Positions 1 to 7,991 are shown, counted from the first letter of the stretch. The stretch: DNA of 64,000 nt from Elioraea sp051860475 (GCF_051860475.1 NZ_JBHYDW010000005.1:7185-71184); one strand, 5' to 3'. A program made the numbers and translations. Notes: generated by a model from the letters alone, not told the origin.

Positions 1-314
1 CGGTTCGTTTCCTGCCCGATGCGGCGATCGCGGTGGTGATGGCGGCGCGCGGGTATCCGGGTACACCGGAGGCGGGAAGCGAGATCCGTGGGCTCGAACG
101 TGCCTCGGCGGTGCCGAATGTGCAGGTGTTCCATGCCGGCACGCGCGCCGAAAACGGGCGGATCGTCGCCGCCGGCGGGCGGGTGCTGACCGTCTGCGCG
201 GCGGGCCGAACGCTCGCCGCGGCGCGCGACGCGGCCTATGCCGCCGTCGATGCCATCGACTGGCCGGAGGGGTTCTGCCGGCGGGATATCGGCCACCGCG
301 CGCTTGGTGGCTGA
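1..314 (+). CDS. purD: Phosphoribosylamine-glycine ligase, C-terminal fragment
   Basis: Only the last ~104 codons are present; the gene begins before the window and the frame opens at base 3. The fragment resembles the C-terminal domain of GAR synthetase: a VVMAARGYPG stretch, a 'hvFHAGT' strand, then the GRVLTVCAAG segment and the AAxDAAYAAVDAI helix with a final FCRRDIGHRAL. In the family this domain closes over the ATP-grasp core, which ligates glycine to phosphoribosylamine in purine synthesis in the cytosol. The stop is TGA at 312-314. The next gene starts about 100 bp later behind its own ribosome site, so coupling is unlikely. Confidence 0.88.
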   Translation, partial: VRFLPDAAIAVVMAARGYPGTPEAGSEIRGLERASAVPNVQVFHAGTRAENGRIVAAGGRVLTVCAAGRTLAAARDAAYAAVDAIDWPEGFCRRDIGHRALGG

Positions 315-380
315 AGGCCGCCTCCGACAGCGACAAACAGCCTTCCCCGGACCGGACGTGGCTGGCACACTCGCGTGGTT

Positions 381-400
381 AGGCGCGCCGAGACGCGCCT
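381..400 (+). promoter_or_regulatory. Hairpin in the leader of the Bug receptor gene
   Basis: AGGCGCG (381-387) and CGCGCCT (394-400) form a perfect 7-bp stem with a 6-base loop, immediately before the ribosome site AGGGAGGA (about 403-410) of the gene starting at 416. It could be a weak terminator for purD or an mRNA leader structure; no T-run follows. Seen in sequence, role inferred. Confidence 0.35.
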
Positions 401-415
401 TCAGGGAGGATAGAG

Positions 416-1381
416 ATGACCAGCAGGCTCACCCGCCGTTCCATGCTTGCCCTCGGCGCGGCCGCGCTCGCGACCCCCGCGATCGGCCAGCCCCGCTTCC
501 CCGACCGCCCGGTCCGGCTGATCTGCCCCTGGCCGGCCGGCGGCTCGACCGACGGCCAGATGCGCGCCTTCGCCGAGGCAGCCGCCAGGCATCTCGGCCA
601 GCCGGTGGTGATCGAGAACCGCCCCGGCGCCTCAGGGACGCTCGGCGCGATCGCGATGCGCCAGGCGCGGCCCGACGGCTACACGCTGACCCAGTTCCCG
701 ATCACGGTGTTCCGCTTCCCGTTCATGCAGGACAACCCGGCCTGGGATCCGCTGACCGACTTCACCTACGTCACGCATCTCACCGGCTACCTGTTCGGCA
801 TCACCGTGCGCGCCGACAGCGAGATCAAGACGTTCCAGGACCTGATCGCCTGGGCCAAGGCGAATCCCGGCCGGCTCAGCTACGGCACGCCGGGCGTGGG
901 CACGACGCTGCACATCACGATGGAGCGGTTGGCCCAGACCGCCGGCGTGGAGCTGCTGCACGTGCCGTTCCGCGGCTTCGCCGACAACTCCGCGAGCCTG
1001 CTCGGCGGCAACACCATGGCGCTGGCCGACAGCTCCGCCTGGGCGCCGCTGGTCGAGGCCGGGCGGATGCGCGTGCTGTGCATCTGGACCGCCGAGCGCG
1101 TGGCGCGCTTTCCCGATGTGCCGACGCTGCGCGAACTCGGCTACGACATCGTCTCGACCTCGCCCTATGGCGTGGGCGGGCCGAAGGGGATGGACCCCGA
1201 GGTCGTGCGTACGCTTGATGCGGCGTTCCTGAAGGCGCTCGACGATCCGCAGCATCTCGACGTGCTGAAGCGGTTCGACATGGTGAAGGTCGCGCTCGAC
1301 CACGCCGCCTACACGGCGGAGGTGAAGAGGCTGGTCGAGGTTGAAGGCGCGATCGTGCGGCGGCTGGGGCTGAAGGTCTGA
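416..1381 (+). CDS. Bug-family tripartite tricarboxylate transporter receptor
   Basis: 321 aa periplasmic solute receptor. A Tat-like leader (TSRLTRRSMLALGAAALATPA, residues 2-22) is cleaved before QPRFPDRPVRLICPWPAGG, the hallmark N-terminus of Bug/TctC proteins, followed by the VVIENRPGASGTLGA loop and the PDGYTL segment. The family binds carboxylates or similar small organic anions for TctAB-type transporters. No tctA/tctB genes are next to it, as is common for the expanded Bug families of Acetobacteraceae and Burkholderiales. The start is fixed by AGGGAGGA eight bases upstream. The ligand cannot be read from the sequence. Confidence 0.92.
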   Translation: MTSRLTRRSMLALGAAALATPAIGQPRFPDRPVRLICPWPAGGSTDGQMRAFAEAAARHLGQPVVIENRPGASGTLGAIAMRQARPDGYTLTQFPITVFRFPFMQDNPAWDPLTDFTYVTHLTGYLFGITVRADSEIKTFQDLIAWAKANPGRLSYGTPGVGTTLHITMERLAQTAGVELLHVPFRGFADNSASLLGGNTMALADSSAWAPLVEAGRMRVLCIWTAERVARFPDVPTLRELGYDIVSTSPYGVGGPKGMDPEVVRTLDAAFLKALDDPQHLDVLKRFDMVKVALDHAAYTAEVKRLVEVEGAIVRRLGLKV

Positions 1382-1408
1382 GGGCAAGCCGCGTCGCGAC
1401 CGCAAATG

Positions 1409-1448
1409 CGCCCGGGCCGTCTCCGATCGATCCGACACGGCCCGGGCG
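1409..1448. terminator. Bidirectional terminator-like hairpin between convergent genes
   Basis: CGCCCGGGCCGT (1409-1420) pairs perfectly with ACGGCCCGGGCG (1437-1448) across a 16-base loop, giving a 12-bp GC stem. It lies between the convergent Bug receptor gene and epimerase gene. There is no clear U-tract on either strand, so it may act as a processing or partial termination signal. Confidence 0.6.
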
Positions 1449-1463
1449 AGCGGCGGGCGTCGT

Positions 1464-2477
1464 CTACCCGGCCTTCGCCTCGTTGCCGTCGAGCCAGGCG
1501 ATCAGGCGGCGGAGCCCCTCCTCCATCTCCACTTCGGGCACCCAGCCGATCACCCTGAGCGCCTCCTCGTGGGCGATGCGGAAGGCGCCACCCGAGGTCA
1601 GCCGCACCTTGCCCGGCGTGTCGCCCACGAACTCCGGCTCAAGATCGGACCCGGCCAGCCGCGTGACCATGCGCACGAGCTCAAGCGTGGTCACGGGGCG
1701 CGGCCCGGAGGCGTTCACCGCGACGTCGCTCGCCTCCGCCTCGAACGCCATCCGGTTCGCGCGCGCGAGGTCGCCGACATAGACGAAGTGCTTGGTCTCC
1801 GACCCGTCACCATGGACCTGGGGGCGCTCGCCCCCGCGCACGCGCTCCAGGGTCTCGACGATATAGAGCGCGTTGGCGGCGCGGTTGTGCTGGCGCTCGC
1901 CGTAGACGGTGGAATAGCGCAGCACGACGTAGTCGAGGCCGAAGCGCCGCCGGTAGTCGCGGCAGAGCTGTTCGCCGATGATCTTGGTCGCGCCATAGAG
2001 CACCGCGGCCGGCGGGGCGCCGACGGAATGGAACGGAGTCGATTCGACGAGCTCGCCCATCACGTTCGGGCCGTAGCCATAGACCGCGTTGGACGAGGCG
2101 AACACGACCTTCCTCAGCCGGTTGGCACGCGCCGCCTCCAGCGCGTGCTGCACGCCGCGGATGTTGACGTCGAGCCCGCCCCAGGGGTCGCGGTCCATGT
2201 TCAGCGTCATGGAGGCGGCGAGCAGCAGCGCGCCGTCGCAGCCCTCCATCGCGCGCAGCAGGTCCGGCAGGCGCAGCGCGTCGCCGCGCACAATCCGAAG
2301 TCGCGGATGGCCGCGGAGATGTGCGATCGCCTGTTCGGAGCCCATGGAGAAGTTGTCGAACAGCACGACCTCGGCCGCGCCGGCATCGAGGAGCTCAGCG
2401 GCGGTGGCCGAGCCGACCAGGCTCGCCCCACCGACGATAACGAAGCGGTTTCCGGCAACCGGCAGGGCAGCGGTCAT
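1464..2477 (-). CDS. NAD-dependent epimerase/dehydratase
   Basis: 337 aa short-chain dehydrogenase of the extended (UDP-sugar epimerase) type. The Rossmann glycine motif is GGASLVG near residue 16 and FDNFSMGS contains the acidic residue that selects NAD. The catalytic region has FASSNAVYG and the YGATK (Y-x3-K) motif, followed by LRYSTVYGERQ. Such enzymes act on nucleotide-activated sugars in the cytosol. The frame stays open upstream for another 63 codons, but those derive from transposase-like DNA. ATG at 2477 is preceded by GGAGGA at the right distance, so that start was chosen. The exact sugar substrate is unknown. Confidence 0.85.
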   Translation of the reverse strand: MTAALPVAGNRFVIVGGASLVGSATAAELLDAGAAEVVLFDNFSMGSEQAIAHLRGHPRLRIVRGDALRLPDLLRAMEGCDGALLLAASMTLNMDRDPWGGLDVNIRGVQHALEAARANRLRKVVFASSNAVYGYGPNVMGELVESTPFHSVGAPPAAVLYGATKIIGEQLCRDYRRRFGLDYVVLRYSTVYGERQHNRAANALYIVETLERVRGGERPQVHGDGSETKHFVYVGDLARANRMAFEAEASDVAVNASGPRPVTTLELVRMVTRLAGSDLEPEFVGDTPGKVRLTSGGAFRIAHEEALRVIGWVPEVEMEEGLRRLIAWLDGNEAKAG

Positions 2478-2506
2478 GGTGGGTCGATCCTCCAGTGGCG
2501 CGCTAG

Positions 2507-2600
2507 TGGGGAAAGTCAGACGGAAGAATCTGCCGGCGTGGCGGCGTGCGGTTGCGGAACGCTCATTGTGGGGGGCTCCATCCGTCAGATTCCATCGACT
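2507..2600. repeat. 94-bp dispersed repeat, copy A
   Basis: This block aligns without gaps with 3881-3974, about 74 of 94 bases identical. The core is TCTGCCGGCGTGG...GCGGTTGCGG.ACGCTC.TTG.GGGGGG and GTCAGATT.CATC. Read on the minus strand both copies give a similar peptide (NLT..., NER.ATAR.HAGR), so it may derive from a mobile-element end. Copy A lies just upstream of the epimerase start and would hold its promoter region. Confidence 0.7.
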
Positions 2601-2666
2601 GGTGCCTCCCGCGACATGCTGGTCGGGGAACAGGGTTTCCAGGATGCGCCAATCGGCATCGGTCAC
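2601..2666 (-). pseudogene. N-terminal scrap of an IS5-family transposase
   Basis: On the minus strand the 22 codons after GTG at 2666 read VTDADWRILETLFPDQHVAGG, resembling the DUF4096-type N-terminus of IS5 transposases (LTDxxWxxLxPLLP). The frame runs straight into repeat copy A and then the epimerase gene, with no DDE catalytic domain left. This indicates a deleted insertion sequence next to the epimerase. The fragment is short, so the family call is tentative. Confidence 0.45.
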
Positions 2667-2885
2667 GTCACTCGCTTAGCGAAGGCTGTCGCGGCTAGGC
2701 GTCGCGGGTGGTTGTGGTCCACATTCGCTGCGAATCGGGCTCGTTCTCGACAATCCGTTGGAATCGGAGTGGGCCGCGCCCACTCAACCTATGTTTGAAT
2801 AGCGTTCCGAGAGGACCTCCGAGGCCGTGATAAAAGACGTTTCGCCGTAACCCAGCGGCGTAAGGGTGAGGATCACTCTTACGAG

Positions 2886-3524
2886 TTGACGAGACGAAAC
2901 AAAGTTTCTTTAGTGGTTGGAGCCATGCTGCAGCGGCGAAAATCCAAGCGGGGTCGTGCCACGATGCGGACGGCGCACGAATATCGTCGCGAGGGCTCAT
3001 GGTATACGGGCCTAGAACACTACATGACTCCCGAAGAAAACCGGGCAGAGATGGAGGCCATTATTGAGGATCTTGCCACCCTCGTCCAGAGTCATTTTCC
3101 TAGGACGGGAAACATTGAGTACGCTATACTCAAGTCACATCTCATCATCGAGCACGCCCTAGTACAGCTTATTCGTGTTTACTCAGTAGTGAATGTCCAG
3201 CCGAAGGATATTAGGCTAAGTTTTTCTCAAAAGCTTCAAATCGCAGTGCTGCTGGGCTTCGGGATGAATGACCCTACGCTGCTGCCGACCGTCGAGGCAC
3301 TGAACAGAGTGCGGAACCAAGTCGCCCACTCGTTCAAGCTCGATTAGGTCATGCTCGATGAGCTACTTCGGGTAAATCACGAAGACTATGACGACTGGGT
3401 CGCGAAGGACGACCGCGAGCGGATTCGCGCCCTCAAGTGGATCTGCTGGTACGTCTGCGGGCGCGTGGCCGCTATGGTGGACTTGCACGAGTTTCTGACG
3501 CTCGAGCCGAAGCGGGTGCCATAG
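2886..3524 (+). pseudogene. HEPN-like protein gene split by an in-frame amber codon
   Basis: The first part (2886-3347, 153 codons) ends in VRNQVAHSFKLD. RNQVAH is an R-x4-H motif typical of HEPN domains, and the preceding helices (ILKSHLIIEHALVQLI) fit that all-alpha fold. TAG at 3345-3347 stops it, but the same frame continues from 3348 (VMLDELLRVN HEDYDDWVAK DDRERIRALK...) for 58 more codons to TAG at 3522. Without the stop the product would be about 212 aa. Base composition is clearly less GC-rich than its neighbours. The true start is uncertain; ATG at 2925 or 2964 is possible. A decayed or interrupted gene is the simplest reading; two separate small proteins are the alternative. Confidence 0.55.
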
Positions 3525-3880
3525 GGCGAACTCTAGGAAGGGCATACGAACGCCGCACAACGTGCAGGCAGGCCGCTCATGACCCCCGGAGCGCTCATTG
3601 CAGAAGCTGGTCCCGCCGCGTTGCAGGCCGGCGGCAACGGTGGGGCCTCGATCAAGCTCACGCTTGCAAGCAAGCCCGGGGCGACATGGCGACTGGAGCG
3701 GTGGAAGCCGATCTGGCCCTTTTCTCGGCGGCTAAGAGAGTTGCCGCCGCTCTGACCTAGGCGCTAGAGGAGACACGCGAGCTCGCGAAGGATCTGGACA
3801 GCGTGGTCGCCGAGAACGGTTCGCGTACCATCGTGACGCAGACCGTGACCGTCACCGCCGGTCACAGCACGGTCGTCTGG
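3525..3880 (+). other. Gene-poor stretch with coding remnants
   Basis: No intact gene is visible. The plus-strand frame ending at 3760 gives EADLALFSAAKRVAAALT, then TAG, then ALEETRELAKDLDSVVAENG and a Thr/Val-rich strand up to the repeat at 3881. This looks like a protein-coding remnant without a start codon. It belongs to the same degraded pocket as the HEPN-like pseudogene. Confidence 0.35.
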
Positions 3881-3974
3881 TGGGGAACATCGGATAGAAG
3901 CGTCTGCCGGCGTGGTGGCGAGCGGTTGCGGTACGCTCGTTGCGGGGGGACGCTTTCGTCAGATTTCATCCGCT
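3881..3974. repeat. 94-bp dispersed repeat, copy B
   Basis: Partner of 2507-2600 in direct orientation, about 79% identical and of equal length. Its last base is the T of the TA dinucleotide at which the IS630 element begins. The two copies bracket the AT-richer pocket at 2.6-3.9 kb. Confidence 0.7.
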
Positions 3975-3975
3975 A

Positions 3976-5025
3976 GAGCCCTTTCCGATCAGTCTGGGTC
4001 ATATCCTGCTGCGGCGAAGTAGTTGGCGCATTCGTTGGGCGTGAAGGCGTCGATGATGCGGCCGATGGTGTTCCAGAGGCTCTCGATGGTGCGCTCGGCG
4101 GCCTTGCGCAGCATGGCTTTCAGCTTGGCGAATGCGTTCTCGATCGGATTGAAGTCGGGGCTGTAGGGCGGGAGGTAGAGCAGGCTCGCGCCGGCAGCCT
4201 CGATTGCCGCGCGGACGCCAGCGCCCTTGTGGCTGCCGAGGTTGTCCATGACGACGATGTCGCCTGGCTCCAGCTCGGGGATCAGGATCTGGTCGACGTA
4301 GGCCTGGAAGGCGGCACCGTTAATCGGCCCGTCGAGCACCATCGGCGCGACCATGCCCGTGTTGCGTAGCCCGGCGACGAAGGTGGTCGTCTTCCAGTGA
4401 CCATGCGGGATCGGCGAGCGCAGGCGTTCGCCGCGAGGCGCCCGCCCATGCGTTCGGGCCATCTTCGTCGAGGCCAAGGTCTCGTCGATGAACACCAGGC
4501 GGTCGGGGTTGAGATCGGGCTGTCCCTCGAACCACGCCCAGCGCTGCTTCAGGATGGCCGGCCTGTCCTGCTCGGCCGCGTGCGCCGTCTTTTTTTGCGC
4601 GTGATCCGGTGCCGGTCGAAGAAGCGCCAGATCGTCCCGATGCCCGCCGCGACACCGGTCCTCGCGAGTTCCGCCTGGATCTCCGGCAGCGTGATGTCGG
4701 ACTCCTGTTCCAGGAGGCCGAGGATGAAAGCCGCATGGGCCTCCAGGCGTGCCGAGCGCCGGTCGCCTCCGAGAGGGCCGGGCGCGACCGATCCCGCCTT
4801 CCGTGCCAAGGCGCACCAGCGGATCGCGCTCGAGGCGCTCACCCCGAACCGCGCCGCCGCAGCGCGGCAGGATGCCCCCGCCGAGACCGCAGCTACCACC
4901 CGCTCCCGCAGATCAACCGACAGCGCCTTGGACATGCCTGTCGGCCTCCTCGCCGACAGGCGGCTTGAATCAGACCCGCCCCGCGTCGAGGAAGCATCTT
5001 GATTCAATCAGGTCGGATGGCGCTC
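3976..5025 (-). mobile_element. IS630-family insertion sequence, complete
   Basis: About 1050 bp, flanked by TA at 3974-3975 and 5026-5027, the target duplication expected of IS630/Tc1/mariner elements. The imperfect inverted ends start GAGCCCTTTCCGATCAG on the left and GAGCGCCATCCGACCTG on the right (read inward). It carries one transposase split over two frames. The right end abuts the tadA stop codon. Confidence 0.85.
3989..4935 (-). CDS. IS630 transposase, made by -1 frameshift
   Basis: Frame A (4935 down to 4549) holds MSKALSVDLRERVVAAVSAG and a helix-turn-helix (CRAAAARFGVSASSAIRW), ending ITRKKRRRTRPSRTGRPS. Frame B (to 3989) carries the DDE domain: FIDET, then VVMDNLGSHKG, then PPYSPDFNPIENAFAKLK. 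The frames meet at a run of seven A on the coding strand (T7 at 4590-4596), and the shift needed is -1, as in programmed frameshifting of many IS630 elements. The joined product would be about 315 aa, normal for the family. All catalytic acids are present, so the element may be active. Confidence 0.85.
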
Positions 5026-5477
5026 TAGCGGCGCGCGGCGAAGAAGTTGCGCAGCAGGGCGGCGCAGTCGCTCTCCGCTACGCCACCCACCACCTCCGGC
5101 CGGTGGTGCGTCGTGGGCTGGTCGAACAGGCGCGGCCCGTGCTCCACCCCGCCGCCCTTCGGGTCGTAGGCGCCGAACACCACGCGGCGGACGCGGAACA
5201 GCGCGATCGCCGCGGCGCACATCGCGCAGGGTTCGAGCGTGACCCACAGATCGCAGTCGGGCAGGCGCGGTGCGCCGCGCGCGGCCGCCGCCGCGCGCAG
5301 GGCAAGCAGCTCGGCGTGCGCCGTGGGGTCGGCGAGTTCCTCCCCGCGGTTGCCGGCGCGCGCGAGCACGACCCCGCCCGCGTCGGTCACCACGGCGCCG
5401 ACCGGCACCTCGCCGCGCGCGCCCGCCGCGCGCGCCTCGTCCAGCGCGAGTGCCATGGGGGAGAAACGCCGCTCCAT
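5025..5477 (-). CDS. tadA: tRNA-specific adenosine deaminase
   Basis: About 150 aa zinc deaminase that converts A34 to inosine in tRNA-Arg(ACG). The signature is complete: HAE (zinc His and catalytic Glu) in ADPTAHAELLALR, and PCAMC with the two zinc cysteines in VTLEPCAMCAAAI. EVPVGAVV near the N-terminus is typical of the family. ATG at 5477 fits family length; GTG at 5504 is an alternative. The TAG stop is made by the TA duplication of the IS630 insertion plus the G of its end, so the last residues (FFAARR) may differ from the ancestral C-terminus. It is divergent from rluB with about 40 bp between. Confidence 0.92.
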   Translation of the reverse strand: MERRFSPMALALDEARAAGARGEVPVGAVVTDAGGVVLARAGNRGEELADPTAHAELLALRAAAAARGAPRLPDCDLWVTLEPCAMCAAAIALFRVRRVVFGAYDPKGGGVEHGPRLFDQPTTHHRPEVVGGVAESDCAALLRNFFAARR

Positions 5478-5515
5478 CCGCGCTACATCATACCGATGAC
5501 GCACGGGAACAACCG

Positions 5516-6268
5516 ATGAAGCGCGCCGGCACCGGCACCGGCGAGCGGATCGCCAAGTGGCTCGCCCATGCCGGCATCGCCAGCCGGCGCGACGCCGAGA
5601 CGCTGATCGCCGCGGGGCGCGTGGCGGTGAACGGACGGCGCCTCGCCGATCCCGCCGTGCTGGTCGAGCCCGGCGACACGGTGACGGTGGACAAGGTGCC
5701 GGTCGAGCCGCCGGGGCGGGCGCGGCTGTTCCGCTACCACAAGCCGCGCGGGCTGCTGGTCACCGCACGCGACCCGCAGGGGCGGCCCACGGTGTTCGAG
5801 CGGCTGCCGCCGGACCTGCCCCGCGTGGTCTCGGTCGGGCGGCTCGACCTCAACAGCGAGGGGCTGCTGCTGCTCACCACCGACGGCGGGCTGGCGCGGC
5901 GGCTCGAGCTGCCCGAGCACGGCTGGCTGCGGCGCTACCGCGTGCGCGTGCACGGGCATCCCGAGCCGAAGGCGCTCGCGGTTCTGGCCCAGGGCAGCAC
6001 CATCGACGGCGTGCGCTACGGCCCGATCGAGGCGGGGCTGGATGCGATCAAGGGCGACAACGCCTGGCTGACGGTCTCGCTGCGAGAGGGCAAGAACCGC
6101 GAAGTGCGCTGCGTGATGGAGCATCTCGGCCTGCCGGTGCTGCGGCTGCTCCGCATCTCCTACGGTCCGTTCGTGCTGGGCAAGCTGCCGCGCGGCGCGG
6201 TCGAGGAGGTACCGGCCAAGGTGCTGCGCGAGCAGCTCGGACTCGCGCCGCCGAAGCGCCCGCGCTGA
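5516..6268 (+). CDS. rluB: Ribosomal large subunit pseudouridine synthase (RsuA/RluB type)
   Basis: 250 aa. An S4 RNA-binding domain (residues ~10-60, GERIAKWLAHAGIASRRDAE, VAVNGR) precedes the catalytic domain with YHKPRGLLVT and the active-site VGRLDLNSEGLLLLTTDG, whose Asp attacks the uridine. The EGKNREVRCVMEHLGLPVLRLLRISYGP segment is characteristic of the RsuA/RluB/RluE/RluF group. Assignment to RluB (23S U2605) rather than a paralogue rests on similarity in general form and is not certain. It overlaps rsmD by one base (TGATG), a coupled rRNA-modification pair common in alphaproteobacteria. Confidence 0.87.
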   Translation: MKRAGTGTGERIAKWLAHAGIASRRDAETLIAAGRVAVNGRRLADPAVLVEPGDTVTVDKVPVEPPGRARLFRYHKPRGLLVTARDPQGRPTVFERLPPDLPRVVSVGRLDLNSEGLLLLTTDGGLARRLELPEHGWLRRYRVRVHGHPEPKALAVLAQGSTIDGVRYGPIEAGLDAIKGDNAWLTVSLREGKNREVRCVMEHLGLPVLRLLRISYGPFVLGKLPRGAVEEVPAKVLREQLGLAPPKRPR

Positions 6269-6828
6269 TGAGGGTGATCGCCGGCGCCTGGCGTGGCCGG
6301 CGGCTCGTGGCGCCGGCAGGCGAGGGTACCCGACCGACCGCCGACCGTGCGCGCCAGACCGTGTTCGACGTGCTGTGGCACGCGCCCTGGGCGGGGCGCC
6401 AGGTGATCGAAGGCGCGCGGGTGCTCGATGCGTTCGCGGGGTCGGGCGCGATGGGGATCGAGGCGCTGTCGCGCGGCGCGGCCGAGGCGACGTTCCTGGA
6501 GAAGGATCCGGCCGCGCTCGCGGCGATCCGGTCGAACCTGCGCGCCTGCCGCGCCGAGGCCCGCGGCCGCGTGGTGCGCGCCGACGCGACCGCGCCGCCG
6601 CCGGCCCCCGCGCCCTCGGGTCTCGTCTTCCTCGACCCACCCTACGGCAAGGGGCTGGTGCCGGCCGCCCTGGTTGCTCTCAGCGCGGCGGGCTGGATCG
6701 GCCGCGACGCGGTGGTGGTCGCCGAGATGGGCGCCCAGGAGGACCCGGCCCGCCCCGCGGGCTTCGCGATCGCGGACGACCGCGTGATCGGCGCCGCGCG
6801 GGTCCTCGTGCTGCGGTGCGACCGTTAA
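6268..6828 (+). CDS. rsmD: 16S rRNA (guanine966-N2)-methyltransferase
   Basis: 186 aa SAM-dependent methyltransferase. It begins MRVIAGAWRGRRL with the RPTADRARQTVFDVL RNA-contact region. The SAM-binding loop is VLDAFAGSGAMGIEALSRG, and the catalytic (N/D)PPY motif is FLDPPYGKG. It methylates the exocyclic amine of G966 in the 30S subunit. The start codon overlaps the rluB stop, so the two are translationally coupled. Confidence 0.93.
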   Translation: MRVIAGAWRGRRLVAPAGEGTRPTADRARQTVFDVLWHAPWAGRQVIEGARVLDAFAGSGAMGIEALSRGAAEATFLEKDPAALAAIRSNLRACRAEARGRVVRADATAPPPAPAPSGLVFLDPPYGKGLVPAALVALSAAGWIGRDAVVVAEMGAQEDPARPAGFAIADDRVIGAARVLVLRCDR

Positions 6829-6863
6829 AGGGTACGGTAACCGCTTGCCGGTATGCCCAGGCC

Positions 6864-7319
6864 ATGGGCGATGCGCTTGCCTTCGAAGTCATGATCTGGG
6901 CGCCGATCGCCACAAGGCACGGCGGCAAGGGGCGGTGGTTCCTGGTCGGCATGCACGCCTCGGCGATCGACGCCGCGCTCCAGTTCAGCGAGCTGGTCGA
7001 GGAGTTCCCGAGCCCGGCGGTGGTGGTGACCCTGGTTGAATCGGTGCTCAATCCGGAGACCGGGCGCTACCACGACCGGATCATCCGCGCGCGCGGCCGC
7101 ATGCCCGGGATCGACCGGCGCACCATGCGCCAGCTCGACGCCGAGACCCGGCGGATGCTCGCCAAGGCATTCGCGATCGCGAGGGAGCAGCAATGCGAGA
7201 TCAGCCTGCCGGCGCGCGAGGAGGCGAGGATCGGCCGCCGCGGCCTCGGCCGGACGCTGCTGCTGGCCTCGGGCGCGGCCGTGGTGCTGGCGCTCGCCGC
7301 GGCGGTGCCGCATCTCTGA
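6864..7319 (+). CDS. Conserved hypothetical tail-anchored protein, paralogue 1
   Basis: 151 aa, no recognised family. The soluble part has the pattern F(E)VMIWAP..., GGKGRWFLVGMHASAIDAALQF and ETGRYHDRIIRARGRMPGIDRRTMRQLDAETRRMLAKA. A single C-terminal hydrophobic helix (LLLASGAAVVLALAAAVPHL) would anchor it in the membrane with the bulk in the cytosol. It is clearly related to the next gene at 7444: GRW(F/Y)L, RYHDR/LYHDR followed by a basic stretch, R.L..E.RR..A.A. The two are separated by a repeat-bearing 124-bp gap. Start chosen at ATG 6864; no strong ribosome site. Confidence 0.7.
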   Translation: MGDALAFEVMIWAPIATRHGGKGRWFLVGMHASAIDAALQFSELVEEFPSPAVVVTLVESVLNPETGRYHDRIIRARGRMPGIDRRTMRQLDAETRRMLAKAFAIAREQQCEISLPAREEARIGRRGLGRTLLLASGAAVVLALAAAVPHL

Positions 7320-7360
7320 TGCAAGCGTCCCCTTCGGCAAGCCGGAACAGGTCTCTGTTT

Positions 7361-7392
7361 CACGCACGGCCACCCCACCAGCCCCGCGCGCG
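7361..7392. repeat. REP-like GC palindromic repeat, copy 1
   Basis: A 32-base block, 29 of 32 identical to 9874-9905. The core is GGCC.CCCCACCAGCCCCGCGCGCG, whose GCGCG ends can pair. It lies between the two paralogous genes and resembles bacterial interspersed palindromes. Confidence 0.6.
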
Positions 7393-7443
7393 GCCGCCGC
7401 GTCGGTTCATCCAATCGTAACCGGGACGGGCGAGACTCGGCGG

Positions 7444-7890
7444 ATGGCGGACCGGGTCTTCGAGATCCTGCTGCACGCTGAGACCTCCACACGCTTCGGT
7501 GCGCGCGGGCGCTGGTATCTCGCCGATGCCAACACGGATCGGCGGGTCGCCGAGCGCATCTTCACCGAGCTCTGCGAGCGCTATCCGCAGGCCGGCATCG
7601 CGATCGCGATCGTGCTGTCGGAGCTGAACCGCGAGACCGGCCTCTATCACGACCGCGTGGTGCAGAGCCGCGGCGGCGTGCCGCTGATCAGGCGCGCCGA
7701 GGTCCGGCGGCTGACCGAGGAGGCACGGCGCGAGATCGCGCGCGCCCACGCGCCGGAGGCTGCGGCGAAGGACATCGATCTCGGCCGCAGCCAGGCGGGG
7801 GCCGTGCCGTCATCCGGCTCGCCCTGGCCCTGGATCGCTGCCGCCTGCTTGGGCATGGCGGTGTTCGCCGCGTTCCGCGGCGGGTTCTGA
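7444..7890 (+). CDS. Conserved hypothetical tail-anchored protein, paralogue 2
   Basis: 148 aa, not assigned to a family. It shares its plan with the protein at 6864: an N-terminal strand (VFEILLHAET), GARGRWYLADANTDRRVAERIFTEL, AIVLSELNRETGLYHDRVVQSRGG, then a basic helix (RRAEVRRLTEEARREIARAHA) and a C-terminal membrane helix (WPWIAAACLGMAVFAAFRGGF). The two probably arose by tandem duplication. The N-terminal domain might bind a partner, with the tail fixing it to the inner membrane; function unknown. Confidence 0.7.
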   Translation: MADRVFEILLHAETSTRFGARGRWYLADANTDRRVAERIFTELCERYPQAGIAIAIVLSELNRETGLYHDRVVQSRGGVPLIRRAEVRRLTEEARREIARAHAPEAAAKDIDLGRSQAGAVPSSGSPWPWIAAACLGMAVFAAFRGGF

Positions 7891-7911
7891 GGGCGCGCAC
7901 TCCGCTGAGGC

Positions 7912-7940
7912 TTGACACATCGACGGTCAAGGCATATGTG
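7912..7940 (+). promoter_or_regulatory. Sigma70-type promoter with palindromic operator for the PadR gene
   Basis: TTGACA (7912-7917) and TATGTG (7935-7940) are 17 bp apart, a near-consensus housekeeping promoter. CACAT (7916-7920) and ATGTG (7936-7940) form a perfect inverted repeat spanning the promoter, a plausible operator for PadR self-repression (PadR sites commonly have ATGT...ACAT half sites). Transcription would start near 7947. Confidence 0.55.
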
Positions 7941-7991
7941 CGTCGAATGGCTCGCCCTTCAATGCATACGACCACGACGGATCGCCCGAAG

